Assembly (NCBI RefSeq): GCF_019578655.1 | Contig: NC_063260.1 | Span: 14,200,001 to 14,264,000, forward strand | Length of the DNA stretch: 64,000 nt | Reading direction: 5' to 3' | Origin: Ricinus communis | Taxonomy: Eukaryota; Streptophyta; Magnoliopsida; Malpighiales; Euphorbiaceae | Part shown: piece by piece, positions 12,813-23,832 of the stretch | Layout: each line of letters opens with the position of its first letter | Numbering within the stretch: position 1 is the stretch's first letter | Notes under the pieces: model-generated | Databases searched by the model: none | Seen by the model: the letters and a program-made list of their open reading frames with translations, nothing else | What the model was told of the DNA's origin: nothing | Program-made: the position numbers and the translations under genes

Positions 12813-13609
12813 TATATAAAGTTATAACTACTAAATTGATAAGAACAAATTAATGAATATGTAGATCATAAATAATAAACATCCTTCAATAAACTAATGA
12901 GCAGTTAAAAATTGACGAAACACAAACTGAACATCATTACAATAAATAATAAACATTAAATTATGAATAATGAATATTGATGTCCATTATAAAAATATAA
13001 AACTTTTGGTTATAGGATTATCAATTACATATTGATGAGATTCTTAAATTTCAAATGTATTAATAATATAAGATTTTAGTATATAAAGGGTTCCTAAAAA
13101 TTATATTATATTAATTTTAATAAATAATTTATTTTATCATTTACCGAAAGTATATCGGTTTTTAATTTCTCTTTAGGATGACTAATTAAAAAATAAAAAA
13201 TATGTATAATTCTTAAGTTTTATTAACCTATAACATAAATAAATAAATATTACATTTAGAGATATAATTCTTTTTGACATATATTACTATATTTTGATAC
13301 ATTTTGCTTATTTTTAACACATAAAATTTAAATTTATAAGTAAAAAAAATTTAAGGACATTAAAAATATTTAATTTATTATGATTTATAAAATATATTTA
13401 ATTTTATCTATAAACTCAATTTACTTTATTATTTACAACTATAATAATTAGCAATCGTACAATATATAGATAAAAAATTATTTTTTTATTAAATATATAA
13501 TTTTAAATTATATAATATAGATTTTATAATTTATTTTATCATAATTTTAAATTTTTTAAAAAAACTAAAGATGCGGGACAATTTCTGCACGTATTTTCTA
13601 TTTCCAAAC

Positions 13610-13975
13610 TACAGTGCAAGGTGGATCAAAGTGCAGAACATAAATTACCTTTTGTATGGAACTAATCAGCTGGGCTAAGAAATATTGGAAAACACATACC
13701 AAAAATTTTGAGGTAATCTTATAATAAATTGTATATAAACTAATTGGTCGTTAGCGACTCACTGAGTAGAGATTCTTTGTCTTTGGACGAAGGAAAATCA
13801 TAGTATGATTAAAGCTCCAAATGCATATTTCCTGACTAATAAGCTGCCAATGCTTTTGAAAGAATCGACTTGCGAAGGTATCCCAATTGGCGGCCTTATC
13901 CGGGTGAACAGAGAATACCACCTCCTGAATTTCTTCCGAGCTAACACTCTACACGAGAAGGTTATTGATTTCCTC
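13610..13975 (-). pseudogene. L1-type LINE reverse transcriptase fragment (upstream part)
   Basis: In one minus-strand frame: SSEEIQEVVFSVHPDKA, then SRFFQKHWQLI, then NHTMIFLRPKTKNLYS, one stop, then RPISLYTIYYKITSKFL and VFQYFLAQLISS. This is the order of the N-terminal reverse transcriptase blocks of plant LINEs (EEI..A.F..HPDKAPGPDG, NHT...LIPK, RPISLCNV.YKIISK). The middle linker of the usual protein is shortened and the APGPDG turn is lost. Continues, after about 1.7 kb of inserted DNA, in the fragment at 11470-11935. Confidence 0.75.
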
Positions 13976-16900
13976 ATCTAATTTTTGGAAACGTAAAAGA
14001 ATTGACTACTTCGAAGTTGGACGGATGTAAAAACCTAAATATACATTGAAAATAATCAAGAATCGAGGAAGTAATTTTATATTGATCCGAATGCCCATTT
14101 CCTTAATCATCTGTTAAACCCATAATTACGTCTTCACTGTTGGGAAGTCTTAGCATAAAAATATTATGTCTTTGTGAATCTTACAAAGGTACAAGCCTAG
14201 TGCTATTAGAAAGCAAGACTTTATTTCTTTTTTGTTAATTTTTTTTTTTCATATATCATATCAGATTTTTGTTAATGCATCAAACAGGAAGTCAATTTTC
14301 TCCTTTTCTTTTCTTTCCTAAAGAAAAGTATGATCATATAATGTAAGCCCTAGGTGACCTTTCAAAAGATTACCAACTTGAATACAAATTTGAGTACAAG
14401 GATAAGACACAGCTTGAAAGATAATTGACAGCTAGTTCCATGCTAGCTAGCTCTGCAAGTGACAAAATGTAGTCAATTATTTAATGAGGATCTTATTCTT
14501 GGCCATGTAGTAGTTATACTAGCTCATGTGACCAAAATATTAATGCATGCCTGCTATTTTTTCTTTAATTTCATAAGTGGATGAATGCGTCATTAAATAT
14601 ATAATAATAGATAGTTAATTTTTTATACTCGTCCTATAGGAAATAATTTACCTAACATAGAAATAAGGATTTCAACTTTCATGCATATTATTGGTTGAAG
14701 AGCATATTAAATTATAAACAATAATAATGATTTATTCTAAAATTATGTAAACTGATAAATGAGTAACCAACATTTATTAATATTAAGTAATATTGAGTCT
14801 GCTGTAATTATTCAATATTTTAAATGTAAAATCTTTAAATTACAGATCACTCATCTATTTCTTATATATTATATAGATATACTTGGAATAGATAAGTCTT
14901 ACCATTTATATTGATTGAAAGACTTCTATAATTTCATGTAAGGATCTCGTGAAACATGCTCTTATGTTTGCTTTTTCAATTAGGATGGAGAAAGAAAAGA
15001 AAAAGATAGTTATACTAACTAATCAAGTTTAATATAGGAATTAGGTTTAACAGGGAGTTCAATTAATTAAAATATAACATGAGGAATCCATTAACTACCA
15101 CATTTAGCAGCAGGATACTTAATTATCAAGTCAAAACAAACTATTGAATCTCTTAATTAATACTCATATGGGCAATCAGTCATACTAAGTAGGTTCGCGA
15201 CAGAAAGTCCAAGTTCACTTCATTGTTACAGTGTATGAGATACGCGGACCTTCTTCACTACTTGTATTCTAATCATATTACATGTCACTATCCAACTAAT
15301 TTTGTCTTACTACCAAAACTCGTCGGTCTCCTCACAATTGTATATAGTGTGAACAGTGGGGAAGTCTCAGATTTCGATCTCATCATCTATCAATATTTAC
15401 CACTAGGTATTTAGCATAGTGGTGGATCTCTATTATAAAGATTTTAAGTTGGAATCTCTACTTCCTACTATTGTCCATGATAAAAGAATCTATCAATATT
15501 TGTATGAGGCCAACAATTCCTGAAGGATATAAAGAGATAGAGAGGACAGCTTCAGAACTTCCCTAGTGGCCGAAAAAGCAAATTGCAGCAGTATTAGTAA
15601 GTTCTGTGAGGATAACATAAAACCAATGCATGGTAAAGGTGGCCTGAGGACAAAGTAAATTAATGGATGATATAGTATATCAAGTTGGTCAAGTTGGTGT
15701 TCGTAATTTGCGGATATATTGATTGATATTAGTTTATTTCAAGGTAGTTACCAATTAACAGACGGAATTCGATGTTGTCGCTAAACTTTCCAAATTTCCG
15801 ACAGATAATTACTAACAGAATTTGTGTAAAATAATTAACGGTCAATTACTGAGAGTGGCTTCGTGTTCGAAAATTTTGGCGATCACACGTTCTGTCATAA
15901 AATATGGCGCCAGACATTTAAGGTCATAATTTCTTCTCGAAACAAGGTTCATTGTCGTTGGAGGCTGAAAAGGCTTTGGAAGAAAAAGATACAAAGAGAA
16001 ACTAGAGACATAATGTAGTTTTGGCCACGCTTGGATGTGGATAGTGGAGTTGCAGGAAGCAATGGTGAACTCAATTTTTGGTTCATGTGTGGCATGGACA
16101 TTTTAAATGGACACTGCAGGTCAGTTGCATATTCTACTATAAAGATCCTCTTATCGCTGATGTCAACAGTTCATGTACGTCCATCATTTGCATTTTTCTG
16201 GTGTACAACTGTATGATATGTCTCGTGATTTAAATTTCTTGAAGGCTGTTAAATTTTAGCTTATTGCTGTAAGTGGAATGAATATGACGACGGTCCTTCA
16301 GTTCTGGGCCTTGCAAATACCAAATCCTGTTCTAAACCACATTCAGGGAAGATTTGTCTTGTATGTACTCTAGATGTTGATGCTGAAATCATAGTGGAAA
16401 TAGCTGCTCTGATCTATTTCTGAAGCTTCATTTTCAGAAAAGCCAGAATCATAGGGAATGGGAATTTGGGTTTTGGATACTGGCAGTGTCACTGAACATG
16501 CCACTTTTTAGAATATTGCACTCCTGGATTGTTAGCATTTCTTCTGAAGTTAAGATTAATTTAACTGCTTTTCGTTTCTGAGGGGCCACAGATATGGATG
16601 CAGTGGAGCGGACTTTTTTCGGGTACCCACCGTAGATAGAGTCCTAATAGGATAAATTTGGATAACTGTAATAAAATCTAATTATAAATTTTAATATTTG
16701 TATTGAATTCGAATTTGACTTATTAAACATTCATTATCCGAATATAATTATATATTAGAATATTAGATATTATATCTAATCTTTATTTGATATTCCATAA
16801 TATTATTTTAAATATGACCAATTTATGTTAAGTGTATTAATATATTGAACTTTAATTTTGAATTTAATTAGTTTAGAATTTTATAATTTAATTTAATTTA

Positions 16901-18312
16901 TTATTACTAATTTATTTTAAAATTTAGTTATTATAAATAGATATTTATGTAATTGTTTGACTATTCATATAAATAGATATTTAATGCATAGAGGATCCGC
17001 CGCCCATTTAAATATTCATAAAACTTATTGTAAAAGTTATATATTAAACGTGTTTGGATAGTATTCAGATAACTCTATTCAAATTTGGGATACCTTTGAG
17101 TAATAAAAGTAATATTTAAGAAATTTGGAGAAATTTTTAAATAGTTTCAGTTTATCACGTTATCCGTAAACAAAACCAATTGCATAGTAATATATCATTA
17201 TTTATTAGTTATTGCATTTGTATTGATTTGTTTTTAATCATAAAGATTAATGACAATAAATAAACCAACCAATATAATACATCGTTTAATAAATAATATC
17301 ACATAAAATATTTAATTCAATTTGCTCACATATGACATGGTAGACCAGTCTATTTCAGAATTTTTTTTTATATAATTGAGTATATATATTTTAGTCAATT
17401 ATGGATAACCTTAAATGGCGGATACCCACCCGCTGTCATTCTTAGCCACGAACTGTTGCCATCCGACATATGTATGCCTTGCCATCTGATTTTGAAATTG
17501 GCAAAATGGATTTATAAGTCTTTGTACTTTTCGGTTCTATTTTATTGAGTTATTTAATTTTTTTATTTAGTTTTATTTAATTTTTATATTTTTATATTTA
17601 TTTTGATTGAGAAAGGAACCAACGGTCATTAATTAAAGTAAAAATAAAAATATAAGCACTCAATTGAATAAACAAAATTTTAAAAATATATATATATATA
17701 TATATATAAACTATGAATAAAACTAAAAATAGAAGTGTAAAATTTAAATAAAATAAATTAAAATTTAAAAAACTCAGATAAAAAATAATAAAAAAATTCA
17801 AAAATTTAATAATAGATTTTGCCTTTGGAGTTCTGTCAATGTTATAAACTAGGAAAGATAGAAGTGGACCAAGTTAGCAGTGGGAAGTGTTGCTCTAGCA
17901 GTTGGTAAACATCCCAAACTTAATTATCCACAGGAAGTGTTTTAAGCTGAAGCTAGCAGTGGAAATTTTGCTCTAGCAGCTGTGCCTGTTTAACATCTAA
18001 TATCATGTCAAACGTATATGCAACAGAAAAGTGTGAGATACATCTTCTTCCAGTTTACGGCCTCTCTTCTGGGGTTTTAAGTCATGGTTTTCTTTTTAGA
18101 GCAATGACAAAGTAGTATTTAAAATGCTATTTCTTTTGGTGCCGCATTTTTTCCCTTCCAATTACATAAAACAGTATAAAATTAAATTTACAATTGAAGC
18201 TCGCCATAGAAATCAATTTGTGTTCTCATTCTTAGAAAATCCAGAATCTTGTTAAGAAAAAAAGAAAAAAGCACATCATTTCTCCAAGAGACTAGCATCT
18301 CGGTTAACTTGG
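13976..18312. other. gene-free stretch upstream of the gypsy element
   Basis: No complete gene is visible. The part at about 15540-16590 is less AT-rich and reads like former genic or UTR sequence, but no exon or family could be recognised on either strand. GGGTACCCACC (16621-16631) and GGATACCCACC (17418 on) bracket AT-rich DNA and may mark a degraded repeat. Confidence 0.5.
17871..17998. repeat. short imperfect tandem duplication
   Basis: AGTTAGCAGTGGGAAGTGTT followed by GCTCTAGCAGTTGG recurs about 77 bases later as AGCTAGCAGTGGAAATTTTG followed by CTCTAGCAGCTG; both units end in a TAAACATC or TTAACATC block. Noncoding; function unknown. Confidence 0.55.
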
Positions 18313-18587
18313 TGTTATGTGGAAAATATTTGTGTAAATAGAAAGACAGGTATCTCTTGTTAGTTGACTATTTCTTTATTTTCTGTTATGTGTCAGATTT
18401 CTATTATTATTGATGAGCTGTCTCTTAGAATTTAGGGATGGAATGACAGTATATATTCCCACCAGAATGATGTATTCTTCATGCTAATTACTATGAACAT
18501 GAATGAGAAGCTTCTTTTCCCCCTTTTTCTTCTGAAATTCCTTTCTCCTTTCTTCTTATTTCTTGTATTCTTATTATACTGGTATCA
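18313..18587 (+). repeat. 5' LTR of the gypsy element
   Basis: Starts TGTTATGTGG and ends ACTGGTATCA. Matches 23292-23565 along its whole length. The left target duplication is CTTGG (18308-18312). Confidence 0.92.
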
Positions 18588-18589
18588 TA

Positions 18590-18603
18590 TGATATTAGAG
18601 CAG
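18590..18603 (+). other. primer-binding site, initiator tRNA-Met type
   Basis: TGATATTAGAGC lies two bases after the 5' LTR. It differs at two positions from TGGTATCAGAGC, the usual plant complement to the 3' end of initiator tRNA-Met. Confidence 0.7.
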
Positions 18604-18668
18604 TTCTGATCAAATAACCCACCATCAATTTTTTTTTCTTCTTATCACATCTGTAAACCTTGACAGCC

Positions 18669-19445
18669 ATGGCTGTTTCAGATAACACTAGATCTCAAGA
18701 ATTTAAGAAAATGGAAGAGTCTATTAAATCGATAGTCCGAGGAATGCTATCTGAGAACAACAAGGTTCTTTTGGACTCTGTAACAAAACAAGACCAGGCC
18801 ATAACTGATCTTAGCAAGAAACATAATCAATCCATGACTCTGATGATGAATGAGATTCGAGCATTGACGAACTCAAGGCAGCCTAGTAACAATATTTTAT
18901 CTCCATCTAATTCTAGTTATGGTTTTCCAAATCATGCTTCCACTGCTGACTATATGCAACAAGGCACTGGCAATACTAATTATCACTTAGCTTCCAGATT
19001 TACTAAGGTTGAATTTCCTCGGTTTGGTGGGGAAGATGTGGAAGGGTGGTTGTTTAAATATGATAGGTTTTTTCAGATTGATCAAACTCCAAGCAATTCA
19101 CAAGTTAAGTTGGCTTTGATTCACTTAGAGGGACGAGCTTTGCAGTGGCATCAAACGTTCATTAAAAACAGAGGTGAGTTGGGAGAACCTCCTTGGAATG
19201 ATTATGTTCGAGCAATCAAGTGTAGATTTAGGGTACGAACTTATAAGGACCCTATGGCTGATTTAAAAATGTTGGTTCAAATTGGGTCAGTATCAGATTA
19301 CTTGGAAGAATTTGATGTGCTCTCTCACAAGGTTACATTAAGTGAAGAATATTCACTTAGCTGTTTTTTGAGTGGATTAAAGGAGGAGTTGAGAATCCTT
19401 ATTCTAATGTTGAATCCCACCAGTGTACAACAAGCCTATCTCTAG
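18669..19445 (+). pseudogene. gag of the gypsy element, 3' end frameshifted
   Basis: The first ATG is at 18669; an apparent earlier start at 18660 is a TTG and can be ignored. The N-terminal part is polar and probably coiled. From about codon 115, FPRFGGEDVEGWLFKYDRFF and ALQWHQTF are typical of the capsid domain (retrotransposon gag family). The frame ends at 19443-19445 (TAG) inside a conserved QQAY..LAR block, where one base appears to be missing; related sequence continues in another frame (LARMQDSY). The CCHC nucleocapsid knuckle expected downstream is not seen intact. Confidence 0.85.
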
Positions 19446-22400
19446 CTCGGATGCAAGATTCATATTTATAGGCCACTAAATATACCAAAAGCCCCTTGAC
19501 CAAACCATCAATCCTACCAACACCTAGACTACCTTTCCTTCCTCTCCAAATACTATTCCAAACACTAACCCACATACCTACAAATCAAACTAGAACTATC
19601 GAAAAAATACCAATGGATCTAAATACAATAACCTTAAACCCTTTAATCCAAGAACTAGAAGATTAACAGATGAGGAAATCAGTGAAAAAGAGCAAAAAAT
19701 CTTTGTTTCTGGTGCGATGAGAAGTTGTTCCGGGGCACCAATGCAAAAGAAACAGTTGCATATGGTTATAGTGCAAGATTTTCCAAAAGAAGATGGTGAA
19801 ACCACAGAGGAAATGTAGTAGGATACAGAGATAGCAGATCAATTTCCAACGATTTCATTACAGGCTATAGGTGGTATCTATCAAAAGCCATTTCAAACCA
19901 TGAGAGTGAAGGGGACATGTAAAAAACAGCCAATTCATGTGCTAATTGACTCCGATAGTACCCACAATTTTTTAGATCTTGCTACTGCTAAAAAATTGGT
20001 TGTCAACTAAACCCCATTGAACTAGTGTATATTATAGTTGCTAATGGACAAGAGATGGTGTGTAACCAGGGTTGTGACCAGTTTGATTGGAAAATGCATG
20101 GTAATAATATTTTCTGCATCTTTTTTGGTGATGCCCCTTGGTGGCTGCGATATGGTCCTTGGAATTCATTGGCTCTCCTCCCTTGGTAACATTATGTTCA
20201 ATTTCCATGAATTGATAATGGAGTTCAACCTGGAAGGGCAAACTCACAGGTTGTATGGAAATCAGGAGACCAAGGTTCAACAAGTTTCAGAAAAAATCAT
20301 CAATAAGATGATAATGCACTCTGACCATACAACCCTATATGCTCTACGTGTTCACCAAATACCCAAGGCTGGTTGTGCAACTTCTCCTGCAAATACAACT
20401 AGTTCTCAGGCAGGGATCATCCAGCAAACACTTCTCAATTTGAAGGTAAACCATCCTCAAATTTCTTTATTACTTGAAAAGTATAATCATATATTTGAAG
20501 AGCCTAAGGGATTACCTCCTCATAGATCTCATGATCATAGAATCCCATTGGTTGAAGGGGCTAAACCAGTTAATGTTAGGCCTTATAGACACTCTTCTTT
20601 GCAAAAGGATGTTATTGAGAAAATGGTGAAGGAATTACTGGATAGTGGTGTGATTCAGCCTAGTATGAGTTCTTTCTCTTCTCTTATTGTCTTAGTTAAG
20701 AAAAAAGATAATACTTAGTAGATGTGCATTGATTATAGAGAGTTGAATAAAAATACCATCAAGGATTGATTTCCCATTCCTATAATTAAGGAGCTATTAG
20801 ATAAGTTGCATGGGGCAATTATTTTTACTTAGATTGATCTTAGATCTGGTTAATTACCAAATCAGAATGCTTCCCTTAGATGTTCATAAAACAAGCTTTA
20901 GGACTCATGATGGCCATTATGAATTTCTTGTTATGCCTTTTGGCCTCACTAATGCACCATCCACCTTCCAAAGCCTTATGAATGACATATTCAGGCCTTA
21001 TCTTAGAAAGTTTGTTTTAGTTTTCTTTGATGATATACTTATTTACAGTAGTAGCTTGGAGACACATTTGCAACATCTGAAATTGGTTTTTGATAAAATG
21101 GTGGAACATAAACTGGTTGCTAAACTTAGTAAATGTATGTTTGGGGGAGTTTCAGTGGAATATTTGGGACACTTTATCTCCGCTGCAGGGGTGGCAACTG
21201 ACCCTAAAAAGATTGCTGTTGTACAATCTTGGCCTGTACCCTTCAACTTTAAAAAAATTGAGGGGGTTTCTTGGATTAGCTGGGTACTATAGAAGGTTCA
21301 TACAAGGCTATGTAATTATTAGTAAACCCTTGACTGAATTACTAAAAAAAAGATGCCTTTTGTTGGAACTCCAATGCCCAAAAAGCTTTTGATAAATTGA
21401 AGGAAGCGTTAACCACAGCTCCGGTACTAGTTCTTCCATCTTTGGATAAGCTTTTAGTAGTAGAAACAGATGCTTGTGACACGGGCATAGGCGCCATCTT
21501 AATGCAAGACTCCCATCCTATTGCATTTATCAGTAAATCCTTGGCTTTCAAGCATTTGTCTCTATCTGTTTATGAGAAAGAACTCATCGCCGTTGTCTTT
21601 GCTGTAAAAAAATGGGATCATTACCTATGTAGTGGGCACTTTCTCATCAAGACCGACCAACACAGTTTAAAATTCTTATTGGAGCAACAAATAACAACTA
21701 GCAACCAACAGAAATACATGTAAGCTGTTCGGTTATGATTTTGAGATTACTTATAAGAAGGGAAAAGAAAATATTACAGCAGATGCTCTCTCTCGCATAC
21801 ACAGTCATGAATTATTAGTTCTAACTATATCCTCAACAGCCATTGAATTATTTCCAGAAATTGAAGCTAGCTGGTCCATGGATAATGATATACAAAATCT
21901 GGTTTCCAAGTTACAACAATAACAATTACTTGACAGCCCATACACTTGGATTTCTGGTATCTTGCGCAAAAAAGGGCAATTGGTGGTAGGCAATCATGCT
22001 CCGTTAAAGAACAAAATATTGCAACTGTTTCATAATTCTCCCATGGGGGGGGACACTCCGAAGTTCAGGCCACAGTTAAGAGGCTACAACTTTTATTCTA
22101 TTGGAAAGGATTGGAGAAAGACGTCAGGAACCATATTCGAGCTTGTCCCACTTGTAAAGTTTGTAAACCTGAAAATGTTAACATTCCAGGCTTGCTACAG
22201 CCCCTGCCTATTCTAGAAGGAATTTGGACAGACCTCAGTATGGATTTCATTGAAGGGCTACCATTGTCCAAAGGGAAGGATGTTATTCTGGTTGTTGTTG
22301 ACCGTTTGAGCAAATATGCACATTTTCTAGCTCTTAGTCATCCTTATACAACCACTATTGTAGCTCAATTGTTCTTTGATAATGTCTTTAAATCCATGGC

Positions 22401-23250
22401 ATGCCAACGTCCATCGTGAGTGACAGGGACCCTGTATTCGTTAGCAATTTCTGGGATGAGTTGTTTAAGCTGCAAGGGGTTGAGCTGAAACCATCCACTG
22501 CTTATCATCCACAGACGGATGGCCAAACTGAGGTAGTCAACCGATGTTTAGAAACTTATTTGAGATGTATGGTGGGTAATACTCATCAATCTTGGCTCAA
22601 ATGGTTGCCATTAGCGGAATGGTGGTACAACACGAACTATCACAGCTCTGTTCATGCAACCCCTCTCGAAATTGTTTATGGAATGCCACCTCCATTGCAT
22701 ATTTCCTATTTCCTTGGCGACTCCCCAATTGCAGCTGTTGATCAATTTCTACAAGATAGGGAGCTAGCCTTACAGGTGCTTCAGTTTTATTTTAAAAGGG
22801 CTCAACATCATATGAAACAAATGGCTGATAAACATAGATCCGAGAGGCAATTTGCTATTGGTGATTCGGTGTATCTCAAGTTGCAGTCCTACAAACAGCA
22901 AAGTGTAGCTAATCGAAGAGTTCATAAGCTCTCTCCCTTGTACTATGGTCCTTACACTATCGTAGACAAAGTTGGAGCGGTGGTTTATAAACTTCGATTA
23001 CCTGCTGGTGCTTCTATTCATCCAGTGTTCCACGTTTCTCAACTGAAGAAATCGGTGTCATAGCATATCTCTGTTTCAGTTGACTTACCTGCTATCCAAG
23101 TGCAATCTCCAGTACCTATAGCCATTCTTGATAGGAAAATGGTCAAGAGAGGTAATCAAGCTGCAACCAAAGTCCTTGTTCAGTAGTCTGATATGTTGCT
23201 AGAAGACTCTACATGGGAGTTTTTGTTTGATCTAGAGAAGAGGTTTCTAA
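19446..23250 (+). pseudogene. pol of the gypsy element (PR-RT-RH-IN-chromodomain), multiply broken
   Basis: Blocks in order: a protease around 19945, where the active-site DSG triad reads DSD; reverse transcriptase from about 20450, with [11 protein letters not shown] (catalytic FFDD) near 21020; RNase H at 21397-21720 (VETDACDTGIGAIL, YEKELIAVVFA); an integrase zinc-finger remnant (CPTCKVC, near 22142); the integrase core with DFIEGLP (about 22246), SDRDPVF (about 22419) and YHPQTDGQTEVVNR (about 22502), so all three DDE residues remain; then GPY and a chromodomain-like tail to 23250. Breaks include in-frame TAG/TGA codons near 20716, 20767, 20829, 23060 and 23184, an inserted base near 20850 and further frame changes around 21270-21400, 21720 and 22400. 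Confidence 0.88.
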
Positions 23251-23291
23251 AACTTAACCTTATGGACAAGGCGTTTTAAAGGAGGCGCGAG

Positions 23292-23565
23292 TGTTACGTG
23301 GGAAATATTTGTGTAAATAGAAAGACAAGTGTCTCTTGTTAGTTTGCTATTTCTTTGTTTTCTGGTATGTGTCAGATTTCTGTTATTGTTGATGAGCAGT
23401 CTCTTAGAATTCAGAGATGAAATGACAATATATATTTCCACTTGAATGATGTATTCCTCGTGCTAATTACTATGAACATAAATGAGAAACTTCATATCCC
23501 CCTTTTCTTCTGAAATTCCTTTCTACTTTCTTCTTATTTCTCTTATTCTTATTGTACTAGCATCA
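23292..23565 (+). repeat. 3' LTR of the gypsy element
   Basis: Starts TGTTACGTGG and ends ACTAGCATCA, followed by CTCGG (23566-23570) as the mutated right copy of the target duplication. Its end is 267 bases before the LIP2 start codon. Confidence 0.92.
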
Positions 23566-23832
23566 CTCGGGGGGTTGCCGTTCATCACGTACAAAATTAT
23601 TAGCCTTTATTCTTTTCAGAATGTCACTTCTATCCTGAACTTGCATCTGGAGCGTCCATTTCAGTCCAGTGGTGGGTCCTACCTACCTTCAACGGTCTGG
23701 ATCAACTGGGACTAGATGCTCGTTTTCGCTCTTGATTTCTCCGCTGGCACCGAATACTTCCCCAAATCATATGTAATGGTTAATGAGCGATGCTACTTCT
23801 CTCTTTCTTGTCCTAAATTATAGAGAAAAGTT

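Larger units (their letters stand above)
18313..23565 (+). mobile_element. Ty3/gypsy LTR retrotransposon, chromovirus-like, inactive
   Basis: A full-length structure of 5253 bases: TG..CA LTRs of 275 and 274 bases, a primer-binding site, gag, then protease, reverse transcriptase, RNase H, integrase and chromodomain in that order (the Ty3/gypsy order). The flanking five-base duplication is CTTGG on the left and CTCGG on the right, one mismatch apart. A purine tract (AAAGGAGGCGCGAG) abuts the 3' LTR. Short LTRs, about 5 kb total size and a C-terminal chromodomain suggest the Reina-like chromovirus group (inference). Several frameshifts and stops make it defective. The two LTRs differ at roughly 30 of 275 positions by hand count, so it is not recent. 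Confidence 0.93.

Noticed and set aside
16590..17450. A possible TIR transposon bounded by GGTACCCACC-type sequence
   Set aside because: The two GC-rich ends match in direct, not inverted, orientation, and no flanking duplication was found.
18660..18668. Upstream start for the gypsy gag frame
   Set aside because: The codon at 18660 is TTG; the ATG at 18669 is the sensible start.
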